Of a stretch of 64,000 nucleotides of DNA, positions 19,442 to 29,594 are shown one piece after another; the stretch's first letter is position 1; every line of letters begins with the position of its first letter. A program made the position numbers and the translations under genes. The stretch is taken from the NCBI GenBank assembly GCA_038002745.1, contig JBBODD010000001.1, positions 3,472,001-3,536,000 of the forward strand, given 5' to 3'. A model generated the notes under the pieces. That model was not told the DNA's origin and did no database searches. It saw only the letters and a list, made by a program, of their open reading frames with translations. This DNA is from Bacillus sp. FSL H8-0547 (GTDB lineage: Bacteria > Bacillota > Bacilli > Bacillales > Bacillaceae).

Positions 19442-20144
19442 CCTTGATATCCTTGCATTCGGAGCTCATCCCGATGATGCCGAAATCGGGATGGGGGGAA
19501 CTCTCGCTAAATACGCAGAGCAGGGGTACAGAGTGGGAATCTGCGATTTAACGGAGGCAGAACTTTCTTCAAACGGAACAGTTGCCCTCAGGAAAAAAGA
19601 AGCGCAGCTTGCTTCAGACATACTGGGTCTGCAGGAACGGATTTTCCTGGACCTCCCTGACAGGGGACTTTATATGAACCAACAATACATAGATAAGATC
19701 ATAACGGTTATCAGGCAGTATAAACCTAAGCTCGTATTTGCACCCTGGTTTCAGGACCGTCATCCGGATCACGGGAATTGTGCAAAGCTTGTAGAGGAAG
19801 CAAGCTTTTCTGCAGGTGTAAAAAATGTCCGTGATTCAAAATCACAGGCTCATCACAGAGTAAGCCGCGTCTATTTTTATATGATCAACGGTTTTCACAA
19901 ACCTGATTTTGTCGTTGATGTGACCGGTACGATGGAGAAAAAGCGATTGAGTCTGAATGCGTACGAAAGCCAGTTCGTTAAAGGGGAATCATCCGTTGAT
20001 ACTCCTCTTACGAACGGATACATAGAAAGTGTCGAGAGCCGTGAGCGGCTGTTTGGGAAAGAAGCGGGAGTTACTTATGCAGAGGGATTTTTCTCAAGGT
20101 CACCTCTATTGCTTGATAAGGACCTGCTCGGTGAACACCTATGA
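19404..20144 (+). CDS. bshB1: Bacillithiol biosynthesis deacetylase BshB1
   Basis: 246-aa PIG-L/LmbE-type zinc deacetylase that removes acetate from GlcNAc-malate, the second bacillithiol step. The metal motif is AHPDDAEIG with DRHPDHGN further on; SLNAYESQF is also family-typical. ATG 19404 has GGAGAG at suitable distance and overlaps mgsA; ATG 19422 or 19428 would remove six or eight residues and match homologues equally well. It is coupled to bshA by ATGA. Confidence 0.94.
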   Translation: MTKKLKMTMEKNNLDILAFGAHPDDAEIGMGGTLAKYAEQGYRVGICDLTEAELSSNGTVALRKKEAQLASDILGLQERIFLDLPDRGLYMNQQYIDKIITVIRQYKPKLVFAPWFQDRHPDHGNCAKLVEEASFSAGVKNVRDSKSQAHHRVSRVYFYMINGFHKPDFVVDVTGTMEKKRLSLNAYESQFVKGESSVDTPLTNGYIESVESRERLFGKEAGVTYAEGFFSRSPLLLDKDLLGEHL

Positions 20145-21286
20145 AAAAGTTGAAAATCGGCATTACCTGCTATCCGTCTGTCGGCGGTTCAGGGGTAGTG
20201 GCAACCGAACTTGGAAAAAAACTGGCGGAAAAAGGACACAGTATTCATTTTGTCACAACCAGCAGGCCCTTCAGGCTTGATAAAATGTATCCCAATATCT
20301 TTTTTCATGAGGTGGAAGTGAATCAATACTCTGTCTTCAAGCACCCTCCTTATGATCTTGCGCTCGCAAGCAAGATGGCTGAAGTGGCGAAAAGGGAAGA
20401 GCTGGACTTGTTTCATGTTCATTATGCGGTGCCGCACGCGATTTGCGCCCATCTCGCAAAACAGATGACAGGTGACCATCTGAAAATCGTTACAACTCTG
20501 CACGGAACCGATATTACCGTCCTTGGCCATGATCTGTCCCTGTCCAATATGATCAAGTTCGGCATAGAAGCCTCAGATGCAGTGACGGCTGTGTCAAAGG
20601 CACTTGCTGATCAGACGTATGAGCTTCTTCATCCCGAGAAAGACATACAGACCGTTTACAACTTTATCGATGAACGCATTTACAAAAAGAAAGATGTGAA
20701 TCATCTAAAAGCGGAATATGGCATTGCGGAGGATGAAAAAGTACTGATTCACGTTTCAAACTTCAGGCAGGTAAAAAGGGTGCAGGATGTGGTCAGGGTA
20801 TTTGCACGCGTTTCCAAAGAAGTAAAGTCAAAGCTTCTTCTTGTCGGAGACGGACCGGAGATGACGTCTGTCTGCAAACTCGTGAAGGAACTCGGCATCA
20901 GTGAAAACGTTCTGTTTCTTGGAAAGCAGAATCACCTTGAAGAACTTTATTCCTTAAGTGATGTGAAGCTGCTCCTTTCACAGAAAGAAAGTTTTGGACT
21001 TGTCCTTCTTGAAGCGATGGCATGCGGGGTTCCCTGTGTGGCAGCCAATATTGGAGGTATTCCTGAAGTCGTTCAGGACGGCGTTTCCGGATACCTGTGC
21101 GATGTAGGTGATATTTCAGCTATAGCAGAAAAAACGATTTCGCTGTTAACGGATCATGAACTACATGAGCGAATGTCAAAGGAATCCGTTAAAATCGCAC
21201 AAGTAACCTTTCATTCTGCCCATATTGTCAAACAGTATGAAACACTTTACTATCAACTGCTGGAATCAGGTGAGAAGGGTGAATAG
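20141..21286 (+). CDS. bshA: Bacillithiol biosynthesis glycosyltransferase BshA
   Basis: 381-aa GT-B (GT4) glycosyltransferase joining UDP-GlcNAc and L-malate to make GlcNAc-malate, the first committed bacillithiol step. Seen are [28 protein letters not shown] and the GT4 signature [24 protein letters not shown] 20141 overlaps the bshB1 stop by four bases. BshC, the final enzyme, is not in this window, as in other bacilli. Confidence 0.96.
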   Translation: MKKLKIGITCYPSVGGSGVVATELGKKLAEKGHSIHFVTTSRPFRLDKMYPNIFFHEVEVNQYSVFKHPPYDLALASKMAEVAKREELDLFHVHYAVPHAICAHLAKQMTGDHLKIVTTLHGTDITVLGHDLSLSNMIKFGIEASDAVTAVSKALADQTYELLHPEKDIQTVYNFIDERIYKKKDVNHLKAEYGIAEDEKVLIHVSNFRQVKRVQDVVRVFARVSKEVKSKLLLVGDGPEMTSVCKLVKELGISENVLFLGKQNHLEELYSLSDVKLLLSQKESFGLVLLEAMACGVPCVAANIGGIPEVVQDGVSGYLCDVGDISAIAEKTISLLTDHELHERMSKESVKIAQVTFHSAHIVKQYETLYYQLLESGEKGE

Positions 21287-22478
21287 AGAATTTCAGGAGG
21301 CGCTTCCTGTTCTTTCAAAGCTGAAAAAACACGGCTTTGAGGCTTATTTTGTCGGTGGCTCTGTCCGCGACCAGCTCCTCGGCAAACCGATTAAAGATGT
21401 CGATATCGCCTCATCCGCGACACCGGATCAGGTACAGCAGCTCTTTCACAAAACTATTGATATCGGCTCAGAGCACGGCACGGTAATCGTGATTGAAAAC
21501 GGGATTCACTACGAAATCACAACGTTCCGGACAGAATCGGCGTATGAAGATAACCGCAGGCCAAGCGGAGTGACGTTTGTTTCCTCATTAAAAGAAGATT
21601 TAAAACGCCGTGATTTTACGATCAATGCTATGGCGATGGACGAGAACGGCAGCATCATCGATTATTTTAACGGCAGGGAAGACGCTGAAAAAAAACGGAT
21701 ATCCACAGTGGGCAGTCCTGCCGAACGATTTTCAGAAGACGCGCTAAGGATGATGAGAGCTGTCCGCTTTGTCAGTCAGCTCGGATTTTCTCTAAGCGGA
21801 GGTACACATGATGCCATTGTCAGTCATATATCCCTGCTTCAGCATATATCGGCAGAACGCAAAACAGCCGAATTTGAAAAAACGATGGCAGGCTCTGGAT
21901 GCAGCGAAGGCATGAGGCTGATTGCAGAGACGGGAATGAGTGACTACCTTCCTGGCTTAAAAGAAAAGAAGCAGCAGATTCTTCAAGCGGCCGAACTCCC
22001 TTTTTACTGCCTGAGTTCGAATGAAGAGCGCTGGACCGCCTTCCTGGACGTCATTGGAATAAACAGCATTGAAGCTTTTTTAAAAAAATGGAAGCTTTCC
22101 AACAGGCAAATTGGGTCCATCAGGCAGAATCTTCTCTTCTTGGAGGAGCGCAGGCAGTCTGACTGGCCAAAGGTTAATCTGTACAGGGCAGGCCTGCAGT
22201 GTGCGCTGCAGACGGAAGCTGTATTCTGTCTGCTGAGCGATCTGCCGTTCAGTGAATCAAAGATCCGCGAGATCAAAGAGCGTTATCATTCACTTCCTGT
22301 CCATTCAAAGAGGGAGCTTGCAGTGAACGGGAATGATTTGATGGCTATTGAAGGCCGGAATCCCGGACCGTGGCTGAGTGAGTATATGGAAAAAATAGAA
22401 CTTGCCGTAGTTAATGGTCAGGTAGAAAACAGCAAGGAAGCGATTAAGGAGATGTTGAAATCGTGCAATCTGAATTAA
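21279..22478 (+). CDS. cca: tRNA CCA nucleotidyltransferase
   Basis: 399 aa, close to B. subtilis Cca (397). It adds or repairs the 3' CCA of tRNAs. The nucleotidyltransferase signature is [10 protein letters not shown]...DVDIASSA with catalytic aspartates; [10 protein letters not shown] and the EDNRRPSG-type motif follow. The chosen start is GTG 21279, with AGGTGA at 21268-21273; it overlaps the end of bshA by eight bases. Further upstream starts in the frame lie within bshA and are unlikely. Confidence 0.95.
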   Translation: MNREFQEALPVLSKLKKHGFEAYFVGGSVRDQLLGKPIKDVDIASSATPDQVQQLFHKTIDIGSEHGTVIVIENGIHYEITTFRTESAYEDNRRPSGVTFVSSLKEDLKRRDFTINAMAMDENGSIIDYFNGREDAEKKRISTVGSPAERFSEDALRMMRAVRFVSQLGFSLSGGTHDAIVSHISLLQHISAERKTAEFEKTMAGSGCSEGMRLIAETGMSDYLPGLKEKKQQILQAAELPFYCLSSNEERWTAFLDVIGINSIEAFLKKWKLSNRQIGSIRQNLLFLEERRQSDWPKVNLYRAGLQCALQTEAVFCLLSDLPFSESKIREIKERYHSLPVHSKRELAVNGNDLMAIEGRNPGPWLSEYMEKIELAVVNGQVENSKEAIKEMLKSCNLN

Positions 22479-23446
22479 GAACGCGATTGCTTCAGGCTTT
22501 TTCAGAAGCCGAGGGAGAATTTTTATCCGGACAGAAACTGAGTGAGACACTCGGATGCTCAAGAACGGCTGTCTGGAAGCATATTGAGGACTTGAGAAGC
22601 GAGGGATATCAGCTTGAAGCGGTCCGAAAACGCGGCTACAGAATTACCCGCAAGCCGGACAAAATTACCGGGAATGAAATACAGCTCGGGCTGAAAACGG
22701 AATTCATGGGCAGGCATATTCATTTCGAGGAAGTGGTGGCTTCTACACAAAAGATTGCCCATACTCTGGCAGGCGACGGCGCATTAGAAGGGACTCTTGT
22801 AGTAGCCGACCAGCAGACAGAAGGCAGGGGCCGGCTTGCTAGAGCGTGGTATTCCCCGAAACAGACCGGCGTTTGGATGAGCATGATTCTGAAGCCTGAA
22901 ATTCCGATCAATAAAACCCCGCAGCTGACACTGCTGACGGCGGTTGCGCTGATTCAGGCCATTGAAGATGTCACGGGACTGACTCCTGAAATTAAATGGC
23001 CGAATGATATCCTTATTAATGGCAGAAAAGCCGTCGGAATATTGACAGAGCTGCAGGCTGAAGCTGACAGGGTCCATTCTGTCATTATCGGGGTCGGCAT
23101 CAATGTGAATCATACAAAGGAGCAATTTCCGGAAGAACTTCAGCATATTGCTACATCTTTAGCTGAAGAGACAGGGCAGCAGATTGACAGGGCAAAGCTG
23201 ATACAGTCTGTCATGATCCGCTTTGAAAAGCTGTATAAGAGCTATCTCTCGCACGGATTTAAACCTGTCAAGCTTCTTTGGGAAAGCTACGCCATCAGCC
23301 TGAATAAAAATTTGATTGCAAGAACTCTGCAGGGAACCCTGCGCGGCAGGGCTGCAGGAATCGATGATGAGGGCGTTCTTCTTCTTGAAACAGATGAAGG
23401 TAAGCTTGAAAAGATCTATTCTGCTGATATCGAAATCCAGTCATAA
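22463..23446 (+). CDS. birA: Biotin-protein ligase and biotin operon repressor
   Basis: 327 aa. An N-terminal winged helix-turn-helix (LSETLGCSRTAVWKHIEDL) binds DNA; the rest is the ligase domain (GRGRLARAWYSP, KWPNDILING, GVGINVN). It biotinylates acetyl-CoA and pyruvate carboxylases and represses biotin genes. GTG 22463 follows AAGGAGA and overlaps cca by 16 bases. Confidence 0.96.
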   Translation: MQSELRTRLLQAFSEAEGEFLSGQKLSETLGCSRTAVWKHIEDLRSEGYQLEAVRKRGYRITRKPDKITGNEIQLGLKTEFMGRHIHFEEVVASTQKIAHTLAGDGALEGTLVVADQQTEGRGRLARAWYSPKQTGVWMSMILKPEIPINKTPQLTLLTAVALIQAIEDVTGLTPEIKWPNDILINGRKAVGILTELQAEADRVHSVIIGVGINVNHTKEQFPEELQHIATSLAEETGQQIDRAKLIQSVMIRFEKLYKSYLSHGFKPVKLLWESYAISLNKNLIARTLQGTLRGRAAGIDDEGVLLLETDEGKLEKIYSADIEIQS

Positions 23447-23450
23447 ATAC

Positions 23451-23480
23451 TTGGTATCCCCTTTTACTTTCTGGTATAAT
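23451..23480 (+). promoter_or_regulatory. Promoter of panBCD with extended -10
   Basis: TTGGTA at 23451-23456, an 18-base spacer, and TATAAT at 23475-23480 preceded by TGG, which makes an extended -10. It would start a leader of about 210 bases before panB. Confidence 0.7.
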
Positions 23481-23487
23481 TCAAGGC

Positions 23488-23641
23488 GGGCAGTATCCTT
23501 TTTAAGGAATTGCACCTGCGGGCAATGAAAACCAGATTTTAATAGTTCTGCCTTGATCCGGAATTCGGACTGGGACAGAGGGATATCCAGCCAGATATGA
23601 TGAGACCATCAATCCTTCTTCCTATTGGAGAAGGTTTTTTT
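23488..23641 (+). promoter_or_regulatory. panB leader RNA, candidate pan motif with terminator
   Basis: The leader between the panBCD promoter and panB contains several possible stem-loops (around 23493-23520 and 23556-23610) and ends in a terminator: CCTTCT (23614-23619) pairs with AGAAGG (23629-23634), with an inner CC/GG, then seven T residues. The conserved pan RNA motif is known upstream of pan genes in Firmicutes, so this is its likely position; I cannot fold it here to prove the match. Termination control of pantothenate synthesis is inferred. Confidence 0.5.
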
Positions 23642-23697
23642 GCGGTCAGCCATTTGCTGGTTACGAAATTCCTCTGCATTACATGGGAGGGAAAAAA

Positions 23698-24540
23698 ATG
23701 AAAACGAGACTTGATTTTGTCAAAATGAAGCAGGGAAATGAACCGATCGTCATGCTCACTGCTTACGATTATCCTTCAGCCAGGCTTGCAGAAGAATCAG
23801 GTGTGGACATGATTTTAGTCGGTGACTCACTCGGCATGGTCGTGCTCGGATACGATTCAACTGTGCCTGTTACTGTCGCGGATATGATTCATCACACGAA
23901 AGCTGTCAAAAGAGGGGCGCCTTCCACGTTTATCGTGACTGACATGCCGTTTATGTCTTATCATGTCTCAAAAGAACAGACCCTTAAATATGCAGCGGAG
24001 ATTATGCAGCAAAGCGGGGCACATGCTCTAAAGCTAGAAGGGGCAGATGGGGTGCTTCAAAATATTGAAGCGCTTACATGCGCGGGAGTGCCGGTGGTTG
24101 CCCATCTTGGCCTTACACCGCAGTCAGTAGGAGTGCTTGGAGGATATAAAGTTCAGGCAAAAGATGCAGAAAGTGCGAAAAAATTAATGCATGATGCAAA
24201 GCAGTGCGAGGAAGCGGGTGCGATTGCGCTTGTGCTTGAATGTGTACCGCGCCAGCTTGCATCAGAAATTTCAAATACATTATCCATTCCTGTCATCGGA
24301 ATTGGGGCAGGAGCCTCAACCGACGGACAGGTCCTTGTCTACCACGATGTTCTTGGCTACGGTGTTGACCGGGTGCCAAAGTTTGTAAAACAGTACACTT
24401 CTGCCGGCAGCGAGATGAAGTCCGCTCTGACTGCTTATGTGCAGGAAGTGAAAAAGAGAGAATTTCCTGAAGAAAAACATACATTCACGATGAAAGACGA
24501 AGAACTTCAGGCGCTGTACGGGGGTACTGCTGCAAAATGA
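23698..24540 (+). CDS. panB: 3-methyl-2-oxobutanoate hydroxymethyltransferase
   Basis: 280-aa TIM-barrel enzyme that transfers a hydroxymethyl group from methylene-THF to ketoisovalerate, giving ketopantoate. Marks are [32 protein letters not shown] and [23 protein letters not shown] 23698 follows GGGAGGG; the ATG at 23683 precedes that site. It overlaps panC by four bases (ATGA). Confidence 0.97.
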   Translation: MKTRLDFVKMKQGNEPIVMLTAYDYPSARLAEESGVDMILVGDSLGMVVLGYDSTVPVTVADMIHHTKAVKRGAPSTFIVTDMPFMSYHVSKEQTLKYAAEIMQQSGAHALKLEGADGVLQNIEALTCAGVPVVAHLGLTPQSVGVLGGYKVQAKDAESAKKLMHDAKQCEEAGAIALVLECVPRQLASEISNTLSIPVIGIGAGASTDGQVLVYHDVLGYGVDRVPKFVKQYTSAGSEMKSALTAYVQEVKKREFPEEKHTFTMKDEELQALYGGTAAK

Positions 24541-25379
24541 AAACTGTCACAACCATAAAAGAACTAAAGCAGATTATAAAAAATCATAAAAAAGAAAACC
24601 GGACCATTGGCTTCGTTCCAACGATGGGCTATCTTCACGAGGGCCACTTAAGCCTGATGAAAAAAGCACGGGAAGACAATGATCTGCTTGTCGTCAGCAT
24701 TTTTGTCAATCCACTGCAGTTTGGAGAAAATGAGGATTTTGATTCGTATCCCCGGGATATGGAACGGGATTCTAATCTGACAAAAGGTGAGGGTGCAGAC
24801 TATTTGTTTGCCCCCTCTGCAGCAGAAATGTATCCTGATGAACCATCTGTCGCAATGAAGGTCGTTAAGCGCACGAATGTCCTCTGCGGGAAATCAAGAC
24901 CAGGTCATTTTGACGGTGTGGCTGAAATCCTGACCAGACTGTTTCATCTTGTTCAGCCGGACAGGGCATATTTTGGAATGAAGGATGCTCAGCAGGTTGC
25001 GGTGATCAGCGGACTGATTGAAGATTTTCATTTTCCTGTTGAGCTTGTTCAGGTTCAAACGGTCAGAGAACCGGACGGACTAGCCAAAAGTTCCCGCAAT
25101 GTTAATTTGCTTGGAGAAGAAAGAGAACAGGCGCCTGAACTGTATAAAGCCTTGAACGAAGGTGCCGGGCTGCTTGCTTTAGGCCATTCTCCGGAACATG
25201 CGGCTGATTTGGTGAAAAAGAGGATTGAAGAAAGAACAGCCGGCGAGATTGACTATGTCGAGGTTTATTCCTATCCGGAACTGCAGCCTTTGCAGGAAGC
25301 AAAAGGAACCATCATTCTTGCAGCAGCTGTCAAATTCAGCAAGGCAAGATTGATCGATAATATTACGTTACAGCTATAG
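24537..25379 (+). CDS. panC: Pantothenate synthetase
   Basis: 280 aa. It ligates pantoate and beta-alanine with ATP. The HIGH-type nucleotide motif is [10 protein letters not shown] (about 29-38), with PTMG before it, FVNPLQFG, and the second signature [10 protein letters not shown]. It is translationally coupled to panB. The panD product provides its beta-alanine. Confidence 0.97.
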   Translation: MKTVTTIKELKQIIKNHKKENRTIGFVPTMGYLHEGHLSLMKKAREDNDLLVVSIFVNPLQFGENEDFDSYPRDMERDSNLTKGEGADYLFAPSAAEMYPDEPSVAMKVVKRTNVLCGKSRPGHFDGVAEILTRLFHLVQPDRAYFGMKDAQQVAVISGLIEDFHFPVELVQVQTVREPDGLAKSSRNVNLLGEEREQAPELYKALNEGAGLLALGHSPEHAADLVKKRIEERTAGEIDYVEVYSYPELQPLQEAKGTIILAAAVKFSKARLIDNITLQL

Positions 25380-25403
25380 AGAAAGATTCAGGAGGAGATA
25401 GTG

Positions 25404-25787
25404 ATGTTCCGCACCATGATGAAGGGAAAAATACACCGTGCAAGGGTGACAGAAGCCAATTTGAATTATGTAGGCAGCATTACGATCGATGAAGATCTGC
25501 TCGATGCAGTGGATATGCTTCCAAATGAGAAAGTCCAAATTGTAAATAACAATAATGGAGCCCGCTTTGAAACCTACATCATACCCGGGAAAAGAGGTTC
25601 CGGCACAGTTTGTCTGAACGGCGCTGCAGCGAGACTTGTTCAAGAAGGTGATGTTGTGATTATTTTAACTTATGCCATGATGTCAGAAGAAGAAGTCCGC
25701 ACACACAAGCCGAAGGTTGCCATCATGAATGAAAACAATGAAATCGTGGAGATGCTGGGCCAGGAGCCGGCCTCAACCATCATGTAA
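25404..25787 (+). CDS. panD: Aspartate 1-decarboxylase proenzyme
   Basis: 127 aa, the B. subtilis length. It self-cleaves at the Gly24-Ser25 bond (NYVGSITID) to form the pyruvoyl group and decarboxylates aspartate to beta-alanine. ATG 25404 is preferred over the GTG at 25401 because of AGGAGGA at 25390-25396. Last gene of panBCD. Confidence 0.97.
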   Translation: MFRTMMKGKIHRARVTEANLNYVGSITIDEDLLDAVDMLPNEKVQIVNNNNGARFETYIIPGKRGSGTVCLNGAAARLVQEGDVVIILTYAMMSEEEVRTHKPKVAIMNENNEIVEMLGQEPASTIM

Positions 25788-25811
25788 TGAACAAATAGCA
25801 CCGATTTCAAA

Positions 25812-25840
25812 AAAATCCCCCAAAATCTTGGGGGATTTTG
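25812..25840. terminator. Terminator after panD
   Basis: A 12-bp stem (25812-25823 with 25828-25839) around an AATC loop, with A and T runs in the arm ends, so it may act in both directions. Confidence 0.9.
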
Positions 25841-25919
25841 CATTATAAGTGGTAAAATAACGATATTGGTTTTTTGGATAGGGCTTTTATGAGCCCTGGT
25901 TAATTGAGGTGTAGCAAAG

Positions 25920-28724
25920 ATGAAACAAAGATTTGTTGTAGTTGACGTGGAAACAACAGGTAATTCTCCGAAAAAGGGAGACCGGATTATACAGCTTGCT
26001 GCCGTTGTCATTGAAGAAGGAAAGATCATTGACCGCTTCTCAAGCTTTGTGAATCCGAAGAAAAAGATTCCCTCATTTATTGAACAGCTGACAGGCATTA
26101 CGACAGAAATGGTGGAACATGCCCCTGCATTTAAAGAGATTGCAGATAAAGTGTCATCGCTTTTGAACGATGCTTATTTTGTTGCACATAATGTTCATTT
26201 TGATCTTTCTTTCATTCAGGAGGAATTGAACCGGTGCGGAATCCAAATGTTTACAGGGCCGATTTTAGATACAGTTGAGCTTTCCCGGATTGTTTTTCCG
26301 AGTGCTGACAGCTACAAGCTTTCCGAGCTGTGCCGAGACCTTGGGATCCAGCACATGAATCCGCACAGGGCGGACAGCGATGCTGAAGTAACGGGAGAAC
26401 TGCTTATACATATTCTTTCCAGGCTTTCAAGCTTGCCGTCTGTTACTCTTCATTCCCTCAAAAGATTATCAGCATCTTTTATCAGCGATGCAGAGGAAAT
26501 GCTTGAGGAGCTTCAAACAATGAGTGAGCTGAGGCTGAAAGAGGCGGGGGATATCGAGGTTTACCGGTCCGTTGCTGTCAGAAAAATGGCCGATATCGAG
26601 CAGAATCCGGATCAGTCCGGGACTGAAAAACTTCCTTTCAATGCGTTTGCAGAGAAGCTTATGAATGAAAATGGCTCTGTCGCAGCCCACTTTGTGCAAT
26701 ATGAAAAGCGCAGTGAACAGGTAAACATGATGAAAACGATTTATAAGTCATTTTCAAGCCATCAGCACAGTCTGATCGAAGCAGGGACAGGGACGGGGAA
26801 AACACTGGGCTATCTTGTTCCCGCTGTCTATTATGCTATGACTGAAAAGAAGAGGGTGCTCATCAGCACATATACGACAGCCCTTCAGCAGCAGGTGATG
26901 GAAAAAGAATATCCGCTTTTAAAACAGGCAGCCGGGGTGCCGTTTTCGATGGCTGTTCTTAAAGGGAAATCTCATTACCTTTGCTTAAGGAAATTTGAAA
27001 AGTACCTCCATGAAGAAGATATGAATTATGATAATCTTTTGACGAAAGCGCAGCTGCTTATTTGGCTGACCGAGACGGAAACAGGCGATGTGGATGAACT
27101 GAACCTGCCTTCAGGCGGGAAACTCCTATGGCAAAGGCTCCACTACGATCCTAAGCTGTCGGGTTCTCCCTCCAATCCTTGGAAGGAACGCTGTTTCTAT
27201 ACAAGAGCCTATAAGCGGGCAAATCAGGCTGATGTGATCATGACGAATCATTCGCTTTTGCTCTCAGCTGTTTCTTCTTCTTCAGACATGCTTGAAGGCA
27301 TCGAGGAAGTCGTCATTGATGAGGCCCATCATTTTGAGCGGACAGCAAGTGAGCATTTAGGGAAAAGAATTCATTACCTGACTCTCCAATCCCTGACAAA
27401 TCAGCTGGGCAACCTATACACAGACGGTCTGCTCCGCAAAACGCAGCAGCTTTCTAACAAAAAGAAATGGAGTGAACCATTTCTTGAAATCGACACGATT
27501 CTAAAGCAGCTGACAGAAGACAATCAGCTCCTGTTTACAACCCTTCACAGCTATGTGCTGCAGAATGAAAAGGACTCTTCATCAAACAGGATCTCCTGCC
27601 GCTTCAGGCATGATGAGAAAAAAAGCAGAAAGTGGCTGGCCATTTTAGAGCTTGCTGCCAGAGTGAAATTTCAGCTGCATGATGTGATGTCCATTATGAA
27701 TAAACAGAAGAATGTTTTCAGCAAACTGGAAGAAAAAGAAGAATCGTTCGATCTTTATGAATACTGGGAAGTGATTGACCGGTTTAAGGCTGCATATAAC
27801 AGCCTGGATTCCCTCTTCTTTAAGGACAGCCCGGGAGAAGTGAAGTGGATTGAGATTGAATCAAGGGGAGCGAGAAATGCAGTAAGTGTGTATTCACAGC
27901 CTGTTTCTGTGTCTGATCAGCTGGCTGACGGATTTTTTGCGAGTATGAAAAGCGCTGTTCTTACATCAGCCACTCTCACTGTAAACGGTACGTTTGATTA
28001 TATGATTTCTGAGCTTGGGCTGAGTGATTTCTATCCTTCTGTCCACAAAATTGACTCACCTTTTGATTATAAGAAGCAGGCAATGCTGATGATTCCAACA
28101 GATTTCCCGTCTGTCCAGCATGTTACGCTTGATGAGTATACGGAAGCAATCGCCGGCAGGGTTTCTGAAATAGCCAAAGCGGCGTCAGGAAAGCTCCTTA
28201 TCTTATTCAATGCCTATGATATGCTTAAAAAAACGCAGCAGCTGCTTAAAAATGATCAGAGCCTGGATGATTTTGTCATCATGGGGCAGGGGGGCGGCAG
28301 TATCACGAAGCTGACTAAAAACTTCCGTCAGTTTGAAAAGGCCATTCTTCTCGGAACCAGCACGTTTTGGGAAGGAATGGACTTTCCGGGCGATGAGCTG
28401 ACAACGCTTGTGATTGTCAGGCTGCCGTTTTCTCCGCCTGATGATCCGAGAACAGCAGCCAAATGCGAACAGCTGACGAAAGAAGGAAAGAATGCCTTTT
28501 ATCATTATTCGCTTCCGGAAGCGGTCCTGAAGTTTAAGCAGGGATTTGGACGCCTGATCCGGACAGAAAACGACAAAGGCCTTCTGTTTGTCTTTGACAA
28601 AAGAATTATTGAAGCCAAGTACGGCAGGCATTTCATTGATTCTTTGCCCGACATTGAAGTCGCAGTTGAGCCGATGAACCGTCTGCACAGAAAAATGGCA
28701 GACTGGAAAAACAGCAGAACGTAA
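25920..28724 (+). CDS. dinG: DinG: DEDDh exonuclease fused to XPD-like helicase
   Basis: 934 aa. The N-terminal 170 residues form a DnaQ-type 3'-5' exonuclease (DVETTGNSPKKGDRIIQ, VAHNVHFDLSF, HRADSDAE). The rest is a superfamily 2 helicase with Walker A GTGTGKT, DEAHHF, and motif VI GFGRLIRT. The exonuclease fusion is typical of Firmicutes DinG, which acts as a nuclease. A second paralogue without the exonuclease, ypvA, lies at 51.3 kb. ATG 25920 is used; its Shine-Dalgarno GAGGTG lies about 10 bases upstream. Confidence 0.95.
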   Translation: MKQRFVVVDVETTGNSPKKGDRIIQLAAVVIEEGKIIDRFSSFVNPKKKIPSFIEQLTGITTEMVEHAPAFKEIADKVSSLLNDAYFVAHNVHFDLSFIQEELNRCGIQMFTGPILDTVELSRIVFPSADSYKLSELCRDLGIQHMNPHRADSDAEVTGELLIHILSRLSSLPSVTLHSLKRLSASFISDAEEMLEELQTMSELRLKEAGDIEVYRSVAVRKMADIEQNPDQSGTEKLPFNAFAEKLMNENGSVAAHFVQYEKRSEQVNMMKTIYKSFSSHQHSLIEAGTGTGKTLGYLVPAVYYAMTEKKRVLISTYTTALQQQVMEKEYPLLKQAAGVPFSMAVLKGKSHYLCLRKFEKYLHEEDMNYDNLLTKAQLLIWLTETETGDVDELNLPSGGKLLWQRLHYDPKLSGSPSNPWKERCFYTRAYKRANQADVIMTNHSLLLSAVSSSSDMLEGIEEVVIDEAHHFERTASEHLGKRIHYLTLQSLTNQLGNLYTDGLLRKTQQLSNKKKWSEPFLEIDTILKQLTEDNQLLFTTLHSYVLQNEKDSSSNRISCRFRHDEKKSRKWLAILELAARVKFQLHDVMSIMNKQKNVFSKLEEKEESFDLYEYWEVIDRFKAAYNSLDSLFFKDSPGEVKWIEIESRGARNAVSVYSQPVSVSDQLADGFFASMKSAVLTSATLTVNGTFDYMISELGLSDFYPSVHKIDSPFDYKKQAMLMIPTDFPSVQHVTLDEYTEAIAGRVSEIAKAASGKLLILFNAYDMLKKTQQLLKNDQSLDDFVIMGQGGGSITKLTKNFRQFEKAILLGTSTFWEGMDFPGDELTTLVIVRLPFSPPDDPRTAAKCEQLTKEGKNAFYHYSLPEAVLKFKQGFGRLIRTENDKGLLFVFDKRIIEAKYGRHFIDSLPDIEVAVEPMNRLHRKMADWKNSRT

Positions 28725-28728
28725 AAAA

Positions 28729-28748
28729 GCCTGTGTGAGCGCACAGGC
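28729..28748. terminator. Hairpin after dinG
   Basis: GCCTGTG (28729-28735) pairs with CACAGGC (28742-28748) five bases after the dinG stop. A run of six A residues lies on the left and no T run on the right, so it resembles a minus-strand terminator more than a plus-strand one. Confidence 0.45.
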
Positions 28749-28905
28749 AATGGTGTGGGTAGGAGAAAATTTATTTTCACTAAATGATCATGATGCTGTT
28801 ATAATGGGTACATAAAACAACATGTCGTTGTCTGTACTTTTATTGTGGCCGTTTGCGGCTGTGATATAAGTTACAATTTTTGTTTTTGCACTGGAGGTAT
28901 AGACC

Positions 28906-29076
28906 ATGGAAAGCAAGATTGAAATTCTGTCTACTGTAACCGTGGAGCATTCGGATGATCTCTATAAAATTGTCGACGGGCTGAACCGGACGCTGAAAAG
29001 AGAAAATCTGATGTTTGGGCTCGCTCTTGATCAGGAAGACAAAAATAAAGCTGTTTTCACGATATACAGAACGTAA
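28906..29076 (+). CDS. ypmA: Small conserved protein YpmA
   Basis: 56-aa protein starting MESKIEILSTVTVEHSDD and ending AVFTIYRT, the same length and position (dinG-ypmA-ypmB) as B. subtilis YpmA. ATG 28906 follows CTGGAGGTA. It is small, soluble and mixed-charge, with no known function. It probably forms an operon with ypmB 12 bases downstream. Confidence 0.9.
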   Translation: MESKIEILSTVTVEHSDDLYKIVDGLNRTLKRENLMFGLALDQEDKNKAVFTIYRT

Positions 29077-29088
29077 GGATTTGAAACA

Positions 29089-29580
29089 ATGGGGAGAAAA
29101 ATAGCGATTGCATCCATTTCTGCAGGAATTCTGCTGCTTATTGCCGCGGCTGTTTTTATGAATGTCTACAACACGGCTATGGCTCAGAAGAAGGATGGCC
29201 ATGCAGAAGCCATTCAGAGAGCCGAACAAGAAACGGAGCTGAAAAAGGCAGAGAGTGCTGAAACTTTTAACGGCCTGGAACAATACATCGTCATTACAGG
29301 ATCTGATGAGAGCGGAAAGCCCGTTTATGTATTTGTTCCTTCAGACAAAAAGAAAAAGCCTGTACTGAAGCTTGTGTCAGACGGCATTTCAGAAAAGGAA
29401 GCACTTGAAGCTGTCAGATCGGAACAAAATCCGCAAAAGCTGATTAGCGTGCAGCTTGGCATGGAGCGAAACGTTCCTGTCTGGGAAGTAAAGTATATTG
29501 ATGATCAGAACAGGTATACATATGATCTTGTGCAATTTACAGACGGAGAAATCAGAAAGCATATTGCCATCAGGAAATAG
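29089..29580 (+). CDS. ypmB: YpmB, membrane-anchored PepSY-like protein
   Basis: 163 aa with an N-terminal membrane anchor (IAIASISAGILLLIAAAVFM) and an extracytoplasmic domain. The part around GISEKEALEAVR...VPVWEVKYID has the PepSY-type alpha/beta pattern, and YVFVPSDKKKKPV precedes it. ATG 29089 follows AAGGA. Function is unknown; conserved between ypmA and aspB. Confidence 0.88.
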   Translation: MGRKIAIASISAGILLLIAAAVFMNVYNTAMAQKKDGHAEAIQRAEQETELKKAESAETFNGLEQYIVITGSDESGKPVYVFVPSDKKKKPVLKLVSDGISEKEALEAVRSEQNPQKLISVQLGMERNVPVWEVKYIDDQNRYTYDLVQFTDGEIRKHIAIRK

Positions 29581-29594
29581 GGGGACTATTAGTC

